Below are positions 7,341 to 14,398 of a DNA stretch of 45,308 bases, one piece after another. The stretch spans positions 1-45,308 of the forward strand of contig CAZGTQ010000460.1 of the NCBI GenBank assembly GCA_964528575.1. Direction: 5' to 3'. The notes under the pieces are model-generated. The model was not told where the DNA came from, made no database searches, and worked only from the letters and a program-made list of their open reading frames with translations. A program made the translations under genes and the position numbers. Source of the stretch: CAZGTQ01 sp964528575. Lineage in GTDB: Bacteria > Planctomycetota > UBA1135 > GCA-002686595. The first letter of the stretch is position 1. The number at the start of each line of letters is the position of its first letter.

Positions 7341-7547
7341 TCAGGCCTCGCGCGCCCGCCGCCGGCGGCGGGCGGCCGCGGTCGCTCGCGCGTCGCGCCG
7401 CGCCCGGTACTGCACGCGCGTCGACGATCCGCGGCGCACGAGGCGCAGGTCGATGACGTGGACCAGGTCGCAGTCGCAGCAGCGCACGCGGTAGCCGCTG
7501 CGGCGCGGCTCGATCCAGTCGCCGTCGCGCGCCTGCTGGTACCTCAT
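7341..7547 (-). CDS. Small Cys-pair phage protein (RCCDCDLVH type)
   Basis: The 68-residue protein opens MRYQQARDGDWIEPRRSGYR and has CCDCDLVHVIDLRLV. This combination of an N-terminal 'Q..DG.W..P....Y...CCDCGLVH..DFR' and a basic tail is a recurring small phage protein. It is probably metal-binding and its function is unknown. Its start overlaps the upstream stop (ATGA on the minus strand at 7544-7547), so translation is coupled. Confidence 0.75.
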   Translation of the reverse strand: MRYQQARDGDWIEPRRSGYRVRCCDCDLVHVIDLRLVRRGSSTRVQYRARRDARATAAARRRRRAREA

Positions 7548-7783
7548 CTGGCCCCGTCGGGGGCAGCAGCTTCCGGTTCTTGCGCCTCATCCGAGGCGGC
7601 GAAAGGTGAAGCGGGGGGCGTGAGTTCCCCCCAGCTGTGCCCGAGGCACTCGCGAACGTACTCGGAGACGCTCTGGCCGCGTTCGCCGGCGGCCGCGACG
7701 ACGCGCGCGCGCTCGTCGGCCGTCAGGCGGACCTTGAGGTGCTCGGCGCGGCGCGCTGCGGCGCACTTGCGCGGCCCGCTCAT
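7544..7783 (-). CDS. Ribbon-helix-helix DNA-binding protein (MobC/CopG-like)
   Basis: A 79-residue protein with a basic start and a clear ribbon-helix-helix pattern at residues 15-50: LKVRLTADERARVVAAAGER, then GQSVSEYVRECL. The short beta-strand followed by two helices with SVSEYVR is typical of MobC/CopG-type regulators, which bind palindromic operators as dimers. Its start overlaps the upstream stop by ATGA (7780-7783). The operon's leader contains a 29-bp palindrome at 8297-8325, so autoregulation at that site is a reasonable hypothesis but is not demonstrated. Confidence 0.75.
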   Translation of the reverse strand: MSGPRKCAAARRAEHLKVRLTADERARVVAAAGERGQSVSEYVRECLGHSWGELTPPASPFAASDEAQEPEAAAPDGAR

Positions 7784-8001
7784 CGGCCGGCCGCCTGCGC
7801 CTTGCGGTGGATCTCGATGCCGGCGGCGCGCGGGATCCAGGACCCGGCGCGGTCGCGGCAGATCCAGCCGCGGCGCGCGCACTCGGCGGCGAGCGCGTGC
7901 GAGAGCGTGTCGCCGGGCGCGACGGGGTAGTGCATGACGACGGCGCTGAGCTGCTCGAGCACCGCGTTCTCGTTCGGCTCGATCATCGTGGGCTCGATCA
8001 T
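7780..8001 (-). CDS. Small hypothetical regulatory-operon protein
   Basis: I chose the start whose complement is at 7999-8001, because its ATGA overlaps the upstream stop (7998-8000) exactly as the other genes in this operon do; this gives 73 residues beginning MIEPTMIEPNENAVLEQLSA. A longer frame begins at 8052 but would overlap the upstream gene by 55 bases. The start carries a duplicated MIEP, encoded by a short repeat (GCTCGATCATCGTGG twice). The rest (HALAAECARRGWICRDRAGS) resembles a small helix-turn-helix or processivity-type domain. Function is unknown. Confidence 0.65.
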   Translation of the reverse strand: MIEPTMIEPNENAVLEQLSAVVMHYPVAPGDTLSHALAAECARRGWICRDRAGSWIPRAAGIEIHRKAQAAGR

Positions 8002-8264
8002 CGTGGTGGGTTGGGCGCGCGCGTGCGCAGGCGAGCCTGTGCGGTGCGCCATCCATCTGGGTGGACGGGGCCCAGCTGCTCGCCGGGTTGCAGGTAGACG
8101 ATCGAGCCCGGGGCGAGCTCGTCGACGTCGGGCTCGAGGGCGGGCGCGGGGGCCCCGCAGTTGCGACAGCGGCCGCGGCTGTCGATCAGGACCGCGGCGC
8201 CGCAGTACTCGCAGGCGGTCGCGACGAGCTCGTCGGGCGGCGTCGGCGGCGGTCGCAGGTCCAT
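7998..8264 (-). CDS. Zinc-ribbon protein, first gene of the minus regulatory operon
   Basis: The 88-residue product begins MDLRPPPTPPDELVATACEY and carries CEYCGAAVLIDSRGRCRNCG, a four-Cys zinc ribbon at residues 18-38. The second half is a low-complexity acidic-to-basic tail containing IVYLQPGEQLGPVHPDGWR. It is the first gene after the 29-bp palindrome at 8297-8325 (33 bases upstream of its start), so it probably heads the transcript that runs to 6970. Its role is unknown. Confidence 0.7.
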   Translation of the reverse strand: MDLRPPPTPPDELVATACEYCGAAVLIDSRGRCRNCGAPAPALEPDVDELAPGSIVYLQPGEQLGPVHPDGWRTAQARLRTRAPNPPR

Positions 8265-8296
8265 CGCTTCGCAGCGTAGCGGATCGCCGCGGCTGT

Positions 8297-8325
8297 TTGT
8301 AACCCGGGATATTCCCGAGTTACAA
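8297..8325. promoter_or_regulatory. 29-bp near-perfect palindrome (putative operator)
   Basis: The arms are TTGTAACCCGGGA (8297-8309) and TCCCGAGTTACAA (8313-8325), separated by TAT. Twelve of the 13 positions in each arm pair. It is one of the few AT-containing elements in this 70% GC region and lies just upstream of the minus operon starting at 8264. It has the size and symmetry of a repressor operator or a dimeric regulator's site. Confidence 0.75.
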
Positions 8326-8351
8326 TCCCGCCCTGCCGGGCCCCGTGCCCT

Positions 8352-8416
8352 GCCGCCCCTCGCCCCGTGCGCGGCCAGAGCTGGTTCGCCAGCGGCCTTC
8401 GTGGACGAGGGGCGGC
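8352..8416 (-). terminator. Nested hairpin downstream of the hydrolase gene
   Basis: An outer perfect 11-bp stem (GCCGCCCCTCG at 8352-8362 with CGAGGGGCGGC at 8406-8416) encloses an inner hairpin GCTGG-TTCG-CCAGC (8380-8393) flanked by pairing GGCC segments. It begins seven bases beyond the stop of the minus-strand hydrolase gene, so it most likely ends that transcript and insulates it from the regulatory operon. On the plus strand the inner loop is a stable TTCG tetraloop. Confidence 0.6.
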
Positions 8417-8422
8417 TCTCGT

Positions 8423-9178
8423 TCACGCGCCGATCGCCGCGAGCCAGCGCTCGAACTCGAGCGTGTTCCACGGGCCGACGATGTGCGTGGCGTGCGGGAC
8501 GCCGCGCCGCGTCAGCTCGTCGCACCACGCGGAGCCGTACGCGGCCTGGTGCGGGTTGGTGAAGGGCGGCGGGGTTCCTGCGTCCTGCGCGTACCACGTG
8601 AACGCGCTCGGCAGCGGCGTGCCGGCGGGCAGCGCGTCGAGATGCAGCTGGGGCGAGGCGTCCGCGAGCGTCGCGGCGGGCACCTGGCCGACGCTGGCGG
8701 TCCCGAAGTGACCGGATTTGAACGAGCCGGCGAGCAGCGTCCAGTCGAGCATGGCCTGCAGGCCGAACCAGCCCTTGACGGGCTCGGCGAGCCGGAACGC
8801 GGCGTGCACGAGCGCGAGCGCGGTCAGGTACGAGCCGAACGAGCGCCCGCCGAGCACGAGCCGGGTCGGGTCGATGCCCACGCCCGCGCCGTTCTGGCGC
8901 AGCCAGTACATCGCGCGGCGCGGGTCCTCGTTCGGCGTAGGCCAGACGTGCGTCGGGAAGCGGCGGTACTCGACGTGGACGTACGCCCAGCCGAAGGCGG
9001 TCGGGTCGAACAGCCCCGGCGCGGTAGTTGCGCCGCTGGTCGCGCCCGGCTCGTCGCCGCCGCCGGCGAGGAACACGATCGCCGGCACCGGGCCGCGCCG
9101 GCCGGCCGGCAGGTAGACGTCGAGCCAGTGGTCGGGGTCGGGGCCGTACGGGACGCCGGCGAAATCCGGGGCGAGCAT
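8423..9178 (-). CDS. Alpha/beta-hydrolase (esterase-like)
   Basis: The 251-residue protein has the alpha/beta-hydrolase layout: an early strand with WLDVYLPAGRRGPVPAIVFL followed by AGGGDE (oxyanion-hole region), then the nucleophile elbow LGGRSFGSYLTAL with GxSxG at residues 111-115 (Ser113), and a late HATHIVG with a likely catalytic His near residue 232. It has no signal peptide. A comparable domain forms the N-terminal 400 residues of the baseplate protein at 41300-42994; both share 'GIDPTR/ID-SR ... GxSxGS'. Possible roles are ester removal from host polysaccharide, a lysis-associated esterase or metabolism; the substrate cannot be read from sequence. The gene stands alone on the minus strand. 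Confidence 0.85.
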   Translation of the reverse strand: MLAPDFAGVPYGPDPDHWLDVYLPAGRRGPVPAIVFLAGGGDEPGATSGATTAPGLFDPTAFGWAYVHVEYRRFPTHVWPTPNEDPRRAMYWLRQNGAGVGIDPTRLVLGGRSFGSYLTALALVHAAFRLAEPVKGWFGLQAMLDWTLLAGSFKSGHFGTASVGQVPAATLADASPQLHLDALPAGTPLPSAFTWYAQDAGTPPPFTNPHQAAYGSAWCDELTRRGVPHATHIVGPWNTLEFERWLAAIGA

Positions 9179-9529
9179 CGGGAGCCTCTCGGGGCGGTGG
9201 ATCGGGTGTGGATAACTCCGCGATCGGGGCGCGTTCTCGCCCCGAAGTGTCCACCCCTGGCATTAACGACGGAAGGCGAAACCAGATGCCCGGCGCGGGT
9301 TCTGGATAACTCGCCTCGCGTGCCCCCCCTCCGCCCCCCGAATGCAAGAGCGGCCCCGGGCAGCGGCTTGCGCCGCGCCCCGGGGCCGCCGTACAAAGCG
9401 GGCCCGCCAGGGTGGAACCGGCGGGCCCAAGATGAGACCGCAACGCATCGAGACCATGACGACCGCTACGCCGCGAGCTCGCCGGCTAGCGTACTCGTCC
9501 CCGGCGCCAACCGGTAGGGGATCAACCGG
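9179..9529. other. Candidate replication origin and divergent promoter region
   Basis: This 351-base stretch without a gene lies between the minus-strand hydrolase and the plus-strand replication-type gene. It contains TGTGGATAA (9207-9215), the exact complement of the E. coli DnaA-box consensus TTATCCACA, and TCTGGATAA (9301-9309), one mismatch from it; both share TGGATAACTC. A 7-bp hairpin (9225-9244) lies between them. Two long GC hairpins follow (9350-9389 and 9400-9428). Promoters for the flanking divergent genes should also be here. Confidence 0.55.
9350..9428 (+). other. Tandem GC-rich hairpins upstream of the putative initiator
   Basis: The first stem is GCGGCCCCGGG (9350-9360) with CCCGGGGCCGC (9379-9389). 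The second is GGGCCCGCC (9400-9408) with GGCGGGCCC (9420-9428). Neither is followed by a T run. They may be terminators against upstream read-through, or structure within the origin region. Confidence 0.5.
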
Positions 9530-10468
9530 GTGACGCTGCTCCCGTGGGCCGAGGGCGACCGCGTCGACCCCTTCGCCGCCCTGTGGGGGCGTCACCGCCG
9601 CGTCGCGCTCGCGATCGCCGCGACGACGCGGCGCCGCGATGCGCGCCGCACCCGTGCCCAGCTCTGGCTCATGCTGCGCCAGCTCGCGTGCCCCGTGGGC
9701 GTGCGGCCCAAGCACGCCTGGTACGTGCCGGGCGGCGTCGCACGCCAGGGCGCGCTGGGGATCGAGAGCCTCTGGCCCGGATTCTGGGACGAGACAGCGC
9801 CGAGCCTGCGGCGTATCAGGGCCCACCTCGGGGCGCTGCAGAGCGCCGGCGTGCTGGTGCGCTCGCCCGGGGACTGGATCCCGACCATCGGTCAGCGCGA
9901 GCACCGGCCGCGGCACCCCGACACGTTCCACTTGATCGAGGACGAGGTCGACGCGACCTGGTGGGCGGAGGTCGGCACCCCCGAGCTCGAGGCCCACCCC
10001 GCCGCGCGCCACAACCCCGACGTCTGGTGGGGCCTGTTCCGCGACTGGCGCGCGCTCGCCGCCGAGCGCGCCCGGCTCTCGGTCGTCGGCCGCATCATCG
10101 CGGACCGCGACGACGATCGGCGCCGCGACGCGCGGGCCGCTGTGCGGGCCGAGGCGGCCGCGCGCCGGCCCGCCGACCTCGCAGCCGCCGCGGGGCTCGA
10201 GGACGCCGCACGGCGCGCGCAGGGGCCGCTCGAGCTGCTCAGCGCGCTCGACGAGCTCGGCGCCGGCGTTCGCGGCGCGATGCAGTTCAAGATGGCCGGC
10301 CGTGAGGCCCGGTTGCGCGGGGCGATGGCGCTGCTCGCGATCGCGCTGCGGCGCGGCGACACCGTCACGAACCGCGCCGGCTGGCTCGTGACGGCGTTCC
10401 TCCGAGCGGATCCGAGCGAGTTGCAGGCCGCCATGCGATGCTCGTCGGCGGCCCGGGCGGGACCGTAG
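9530..10468 (+). CDS. Putative replication initiator-like protein
   Basis: The 312-residue product starts at GTG 9530. Residues 85-125 contain a winged-helix-like segment (LRRIRAHLGALQSAGVLVRS, then GDWIP) and the C-terminus has TNRAGWLVTAFLRADPSELQ, which resembles the 'NPAGYLVRALRE' ending seen in phage and plasmid initiator proteins with a helix-turn-helix. It directly follows the DnaA-box-containing region 9179-9529, the usual arrangement of an initiator and its origin. The final residues are encoded in part by a 29-bp sequence repeated at 11645-11673. Initiator function is an inference. Confidence 0.6.
   Translation: MTLLPWAEGDRVDPFAALWGRHRRVALAIAATTRRRDARRTRAQLWLMLRQLACPVGVRPKHAWYVPGGVARQGALGIESLWPGFWDETAPSLRRIRAHLGALQSAGVLVRSPGDWIPTIGQREHRPRHPDTFHLIEDEVDATWWAEVGTPELEAHPAARHNPDVWWGLFRDWRALAAERARLSVVGRIIADRDDDRRRDARAAVRAEAAARRPADLAAAAGLEDAARRAQGPLELLSALDELGAGVRGAMQFKMAGREARLRGAMALLAIALRRGDTVTNRAGWLVTAFLRADPSELQAAMRCSSAARAGP
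10415..10443 (+). repeat. 29-bp exact direct repeat, copy 1
   Basis: The 29 bases at 10415-10443 (beginning AGCGAGTTGCAGGCC) are identical to 11645-11673, 1,230 bases downstream. In both genes the repeat is read in the same frame and encodes SELQAAMRC. A chance 29-base identity in a genome of this size is very unlikely. Confidence 0.9.
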
Positions 10469-10506
10469 GACCCGGGTCTCCCCCCCTCGTGAAGCAGGAG
10501 CCCACG

Positions 10507-10713
10507 TTGAGCAACCAGACGACGACCGAGCCGCGCCTCGAGACGCCGACGCTCGTGACCGAGGACGAGCGCCGGATGTGGCGCGAGAACCAGATCCACG
10601 CGTTGCGGGCTCTGCTCGCCTGCAGCGCGCCCGTCGAGGTCGGCAACGCCGCGCGGCTTGCCGCTCTCGTCGCCGACGGCGCGGTTCGCGAGTACCGCCG
10701 CCGCGTTCTGTGA
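10507..10713 (+). CDS. Small hypothetical early protein
   Basis: I chose the TTG at 10507 because an AGGAG lies at 10496-10500; this gives a 68-residue helical, charged protein beginning MSNQTTTEPRLETPTLVTED. A GTG further upstream would add a few residues but has no better ribosome binding site. It has no Cys and no recognised domain. It lies 38 bases after the putative initiator and 43 bases before the large early protein, probably on the same transcript. Confidence 0.6.
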   Translation: MSNQTTTEPRLETPTLVTEDERRMWRENQIHALRALLACSAPVEVGNAARLAALVADGAVREYRRRVL

Positions 10714-10756
10714 AACGTTCGCCCGAAAACCCTGAAACGAAACGGAGGGCTCCCCG

Positions 10757-12136
10757 ATGGCCCAACCGACCGCAAGCGCGCCCGACGACGCGCACGACGA
10801 CGCCGCGGTCGCGGCGAACCAGCGCATCCTGACCGACGACGCCGGCCGGCGCCTTCGCTCGGCGCGGCACGCGTGGATTCGCAGCATCCGAGAAGGCCCG
10901 CACTACTACGCCGCGATCGGGGACGGGCCGCGCATCGCGATCGTCCAGAGCGCGCAGGTGGCTCGATCGATCATCCGAGGGCTCATCGACCAGGGCGAAG
11001 ATGTCCGCTCGACGCCAGCTGCCGCTCTCTACGACCAGAGCCGAAGCGCGGTCGGCATCGATGACGCTTCGAAACACCCGGTGCTGGTCAATGGCGCCCA
11101 CATCGGGGAGGAGGACGTTCTGCCGCGCCTGGTCTTCGACGGAGTCGCCGTACGACGGGTCGTCGACGACTACGAGTCCGACCTCGCCGCGGCGTTCGAG
11201 CGCGAGGATCACCTGCGCGCCGAGAAGCGCGCCCTGATCGAGCACATCGCGACGCCATACCGCGATCCCCGCAACCCGACGCGGTCCGCTGTGCGCACGC
11301 TCGTGCCTCCGCAACTCGAGCATCTCGTCAATCAGCACGACCTGCTGCGTGCCGTCTGCCGTTTTATGCAGGCGATCGACGCCCGCCCGGTCGGCAACCC
11401 GACGCGCGACTTCAGCTGGATCAACCGGAACTCACCCGAAGCAGCGAGCGCGCTGCGCAGCCTCTGCGAGTGCTACGAGCGATGGGGGAGCGCTCAGCTC
11501 GATGCCACGCAGCGCAGCCTGACCGCACGAGCTACGGTCCCCGGGACCCCCGTATACGTCGACGTCGCGTTCCCCGGACCGCGCGTCGAGTTCGGCGGCG
11601 CGGGGATCCCCGGCCGTGAGGCCTTGCAGGGGTCAGCGGCCAACAGCGAGTTGCAGGCCGCCATGCGATGCTCTGTGAAGGTCGACCCCGCGGAGTTGCA
11701 TCCGGCGAACACGCGGGTTCGTTCGATGCAGGCGTCCGGGGAGCTGACGCGGACGGTGAACGCCGCGCTCGAAGCTACGCGGCGCAGTTTGGACAGCCTG
11801 TCGGATCGCGTCGCGCAGCTCGAAACGCGACCCGCAAGGGAACTCCCCCCCGACGCTGCGTGGGAGCGCGCTGCGAACTACTGGCAGGCCCAAAGCAACA
11901 GGGTCACGCGTGAGGTCAGCAGCCTGCGCGAGCGCATCGTCGCGCTCGAGGTGGTCGTTGCAGCGCGTGCCGCCGTCGTCGACGAGACTCCCCTCCAGCT
12001 CGACAACTCGCGCGCCGTCGAGCATCTGGCGCACGCCGAGTTGATGCGGGCGCAGGCGGATGAGATCCGCGCGCGCCTCGCTCACGTCACGGTCAGCGGC
12101 GCGAACGCCGAGCCGGACGCGGAGGATCCGCGGTGA
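10757..12136 (+). CDS. Large early protein with C-terminal coiled coil, unknown function
   Basis: The 459-residue product has a good ribosome binding site (GGAGGG at 10744-10749). Residues 1-280 are mixed alpha/beta without a motif I recognise. Residues 285-300 are encoded by the 29-bp repeat (SELQAAMRC), and the segment after it (AELHPANTRVRSMQASGELT) looks like an insertion joining two domains. From about residue 330 to 440 the sequence is a predicted coiled coil (LDSLSDRVAQLE, then REVSSLRERIVALEV). Its place after a putative initiator suggests a role in replication or takeover, which is guesswork. Confidence 0.6.
   Translation: MAQPTASAPDDAHDDAAVAANQRILTDDAGRRLRSARHAWIRSIREGPHYYAAIGDGPRIAIVQSAQVARSIIRGLIDQGEDVRSTPAAALYDQSRSAVGIDDASKHPVLVNGAHIGEEDVLPRLVFDGVAVRRVVDDYESDLAAAFEREDHLRAEKRALIEHIATPYRDPRNPTRSAVRTLVPPQLEHLVNQHDLLRAVCRFMQAIDARPVGNPTRDFSWINRNSPEAASALRSLCECYERWGSAQLDATQRSLTARATVPGTPVYVDVAFPGPRVEFGGAGIPGREALQGSAANSELQAAMRCSVKVDPAELHPANTRVRSMQASGELTRTVNAALEATRRSLDSLSDRVAQLETRPARELPPDAAWERAANYWQAQSNRVTREVSSLRERIVALEVVVAARAAVVDETPLQLDNSRAVEHLAHAELMRAQADEIRARLAHVTVSGANAEPDAEDPR
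11645..11673 (+). repeat. 29-bp exact direct repeat, copy 2
   Basis: This is the second copy of the 29-bp sequence at 10415-10443. Here it lies in the middle of the 459-residue early protein. Just upstream, GCGGCCAAC can pair with GTTGcaGGCCGC of the repeat, giving a bulged hairpin. A degenerate third relative (GGAGTTGCATCCGGCGAACA) follows at about 11692. Confidence 0.9.
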
Positions 12137-12366
12137 CGCGCCGGCGAGGCAAGCGCGGCCGCGTGCGCAAGCCGCCGAGCGCGAGCGCGCGCCTGCGCGC
12201 CGCCATCAACGCGCGCCTGGCCTGCTGGCGCTGCGGCAGCTACTTCGACGAGCCGCGGGCGCTCTGCCCGCGTTGCAAGGCCGACGTCGACGACATGCTC
12301 GCGCGCAGCGAATTCGAGGGCCGCATGGAGGCCGCGGCCGAACGCGCGCGCGGAGGTGGATCGTGA
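12133..12366 (+). CDS. Small zinc-ribbon protein
   Basis: The GTG start overlaps the upstream stop (GTGA at 12133-12136). The 77-residue product is very basic at the start (MTRRRGKRGRVRKPPSASAR) and carries CWRCGSYFDEPRALCPRCKAD, a canonical four-Cys zinc ribbon at residues 31-48, then an acidic helix. Such small ribbons often bind DNA, RNA or host polymerase; the partner is unknown. It is followed by an overlapping GTG start. Confidence 0.7.
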   Translation: MTRRRGKRGRVRKPPSASARLRAAINARLACWRCGSYFDEPRALCPRCKADVDDMLARSEFEGRMEAAAERARGGGS

Positions 12367-13031
12367 TCACCCACCGCATCGGTCAGGTCTGGACGCCGCG
12401 CCGCCCGCTCGGTGGCGTGGGCCCGCTCGGCGTCGTCGTCGTGGATCTGCACGACCCCGAGCACGCGCTCGTCGTGAACGGCGGGGTCGCCGGTGCGGCG
12501 CAACGAGCGGAGGTCGTCGCTGGCGCGATGCTCGACTGCTACTTCGACCTCTCCGTGCAGGAGAGCATCTCGGGTCCCGAGGTCACGCCGGCGCGCGCCC
12601 GAGCGTGGGCCATCCTGCTCGACGTGCGAACGGACGTGCGCGTGCAGGTCCTCGACGGGTGCGACGGGCTCGCAGATCACGCTCCGATCGTGGCCGCGCT
12701 CAGGTACGTCCGCGCACTGGCGCACGCGCGAGAGCGCGCCACGTTCCGAGCGCTCGATCGCGTCGCTGGCGACGTCCAGAACTTCGGAGTCGCCCCCAAC
12801 TCGGCGGTCGCGTTCTGCGGCTCGTGCCTCGACCTCGATCCCAAACCGATCGTCCCCGAACAAGCGTGGGTCGCTGCGTGGCCCTTCGCCGTGCAGCAGG
12901 CGAGCTCGCGCCCGACGCCACAGCAGCTCGACAACGAGTCCATCGCCGCGCCCAAAGGGCAGACGTCAGTCGGGCTCGGCGTGTGCGGCCTGTGCTTTTC
13001 CGTTTCCCCGCTCTACGAGGTGACCGCGTGA
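12363..13031 (+). CDS. Hypothetical protein with two separated CxxC pairs
   Basis: The GTG at 12363 overlaps the preceding stop. The 222-residue protein has a beta-rich N-terminus (HRIGQVWTPRRPLGGVGPLG, then a VVVVDLHDPEH strand) and two CxxC pairs, FCGSCLDLD near residue 155 and VCGLCFS near residue 210, which probably hold one zinc together. I do not recognise the family. It lies in a run of overlapping early genes ending at the beta-helix gene. Confidence 0.6.
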   Translation: MITHRIGQVWTPRRPLGGVGPLGVVVVDLHDPEHALVVNGGVAGAAQRAEVVAGAMLDCYFDLSVQESISGPEVTPARARAWAILLDVRTDVRVQVLDGCDGLADHAPIVAALRYVRALAHARERATFRALDRVAGDVQNFGVAPNSAVAFCGSCLDLDPKPIVPEQAWVAAWPFAVQQASSRPTPQQLDNESIAAPKGQTSVGLGVCGLCFSVSPLYEVTA

Positions 13032-14398
13032 ACGTCACGATGCCGATCGACCCCGCCCACCTGGGTCTCAAGCTCATGGAGGTCGACGTCGTCGGCGACC
13101 TGCGCACGAAACTCGAAGGCCGCTCGCTCGGCGTAGGCACGCACCCGGTCGCGCGCACGCGCGACGTCGTGCTCTCGCCGACGAAGAGCGGTCGCACCGC
13201 GAAACACCCCGACGGCATCAGCGCGTGGCGCGACGAGGGCTACGACGGCGTGATCCTGCGCGGCAACGGGTGCACGCTCGACACCGTCTGGGGCTCGACC
13301 GTCTACACCGACTCGGTCGCGGGGCTCGTCTGGCTCGACGACTTCACGCTGCACGGCGGCGTGCAGGCGGCCGTGTTCGGCGGCGTCGACAGCTACAAGA
13401 GCCGCGAGAAGCGCTCGTCGTGCGTCGGGCTGTCGAACGTCTGGATCCACGTCGACCAGGTGAAGAACCCCGCCACCGGCAAGCTGCTGCGACCCGAGCA
13501 GGCGCTCGTCGGATACGGATGCTCGTGGATCCTCTCCGACATTCACGGGCGCTGCGAGGGCGGGCGGCAGCACTTCCTCTACCCACACGATTTCGGCGCG
13601 CTCGAGCTGCCCGGCAAAGTCGTCGTGTACGGCGTGTGGGCTCGCAACGTCGAGGTGATCGGCGTTGCCGGCGAGGTCCTGAAGGGCGTGCAACGGCCCG
13701 ACGCGTCGACCTACCCCGAGGGCGTCGCGGTCGGGCCCGGCACGCAGTACAAGCACGCGTTCGAGGGCGGCGGCCACTTCCGCGGCGACGACATCGTCTA
13801 TCTCGTCGAGGGCTGCTGGTTCGAGGGCTACGGGCAGCCGTGGAGCGACTTCGGCGGCGCCGGCGTCGTCGGGCAAGGGCCCAACGCGTCGTGGGTCGTG
13901 CGCGACTCGTTCTTCCTCGGGCACGAGGTGCGCCGCCCCGACGGCAAGCTGGTGAAGGCGCCCGCCTTCGCGTGCGCCGCGACCACCGACGGCGTCAGCG
14001 AGTTCTTCGACCGCCAGGGTCGACCGTCGTGGGAGGAGGGCAAGGGCTCGCGGCCGCACGTCGTAGCCGACATCCGCCGGTCCGTCATGTGGATGGAGTA
14101 CGGCGGCACGCCTCAGGGCGGAGGTCTGCCGATCATCCGCTACTGCGACGGCGAGCGGTTCGTCATGGAGGACTGCCTCGTGCTCGCGCCGTACCCGGCG
14201 CGCCTGCAGTTCGCGAACCTCGGATCGGTGCGCATCGCTGGGTGCAACACCGAACCGCTGCGCGCCGAAGCGCGCAAGAGCGATCGCCTCTCGATGCTGC
14301 ACAAGCACATCGACACCGACCCGATGATCGTGAGCGAGTTCCAAACGCCCGGCCGCAAGGTCTCCGAGGGAATGGATCTGGCGGAGGCCGTGTCTTGA
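13028..14398 (+). CDS. Putative right-handed beta-helix protein (tailspike/lyase-like)
   Basis: The GTG start overlaps the upstream stop (GTGA). The 456-residue sequence has the features of a pectate-lyase-type beta-helix: an N-terminal 'DVVLSPTKSG...HPDGISAWRDEGYDG', then successive short rungs ending in polar turns (VILRGNGCTLDTVWGS; LVWLDDFTLHGGVQ; GLSNVWIHVD; YLVEGCWFEGYG; VVRDSFFLGH; FVMEDCLVLA). Such proteins bind or cleave polysaccharides. It lacks the anchor segment of this phage's fibres and lies in the early region, so it may be a free enzyme or an unusual spike; there is no signal peptide. Confidence 0.65.
   Translation: MNVTMPIDPAHLGLKLMEVDVVGDLRTKLEGRSLGVGTHPVARTRDVVLSPTKSGRTAKHPDGISAWRDEGYDGVILRGNGCTLDTVWGSTVYTDSVAGLVWLDDFTLHGGVQAAVFGGVDSYKSREKRSSCVGLSNVWIHVDQVKNPATGKLLRPEQALVGYGCSWILSDIHGRCEGGRQHFLYPHDFGALELPGKVVVYGVWARNVEVIGVAGEVLKGVQRPDASTYPEGVAVGPGTQYKHAFEGGGHFRGDDIVYLVEGCWFEGYGQPWSDFGGAGVVGQGPNASWVVRDSFFLGHEVRRPDGKLVKAPAFACAATTDGVSEFFDRQGRPSWEEGKGSRPHVVADIRRSVMWMEYGGTPQGGGLPIIRYCDGERFVMEDCLVLAPYPARLQFANLGSVRIAGCNTEPLRAEARKSDRLSMLHKHIDTDPMIVSEFQTPGRKVSEGMDLAEAVS

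Noticed and set aside
7998..8052. Longer start at 8052 for the gene ending at 7780
   Set aside because: It would overlap the upstream gene by 55 bases, while the ATG at 8001 gives the same four-base ATGA overlap as the other genes in the operon.
8423..9178. Mycobacteriophage LysB-type esterase
   Set aside because: The nucleophile motif (GRSFG) and overall layout are those of a general alpha/beta-hydrolase, and the rest of the genome looks like a phage of Gram-negative bacteria; nothing specific to LysB is visible.
10415..11673. Integron attC-like site in the 29-bp repeat region
   Set aside because: The core does not fit the GTTRRRY/RYYYAAC pairs, and no integrase is present.
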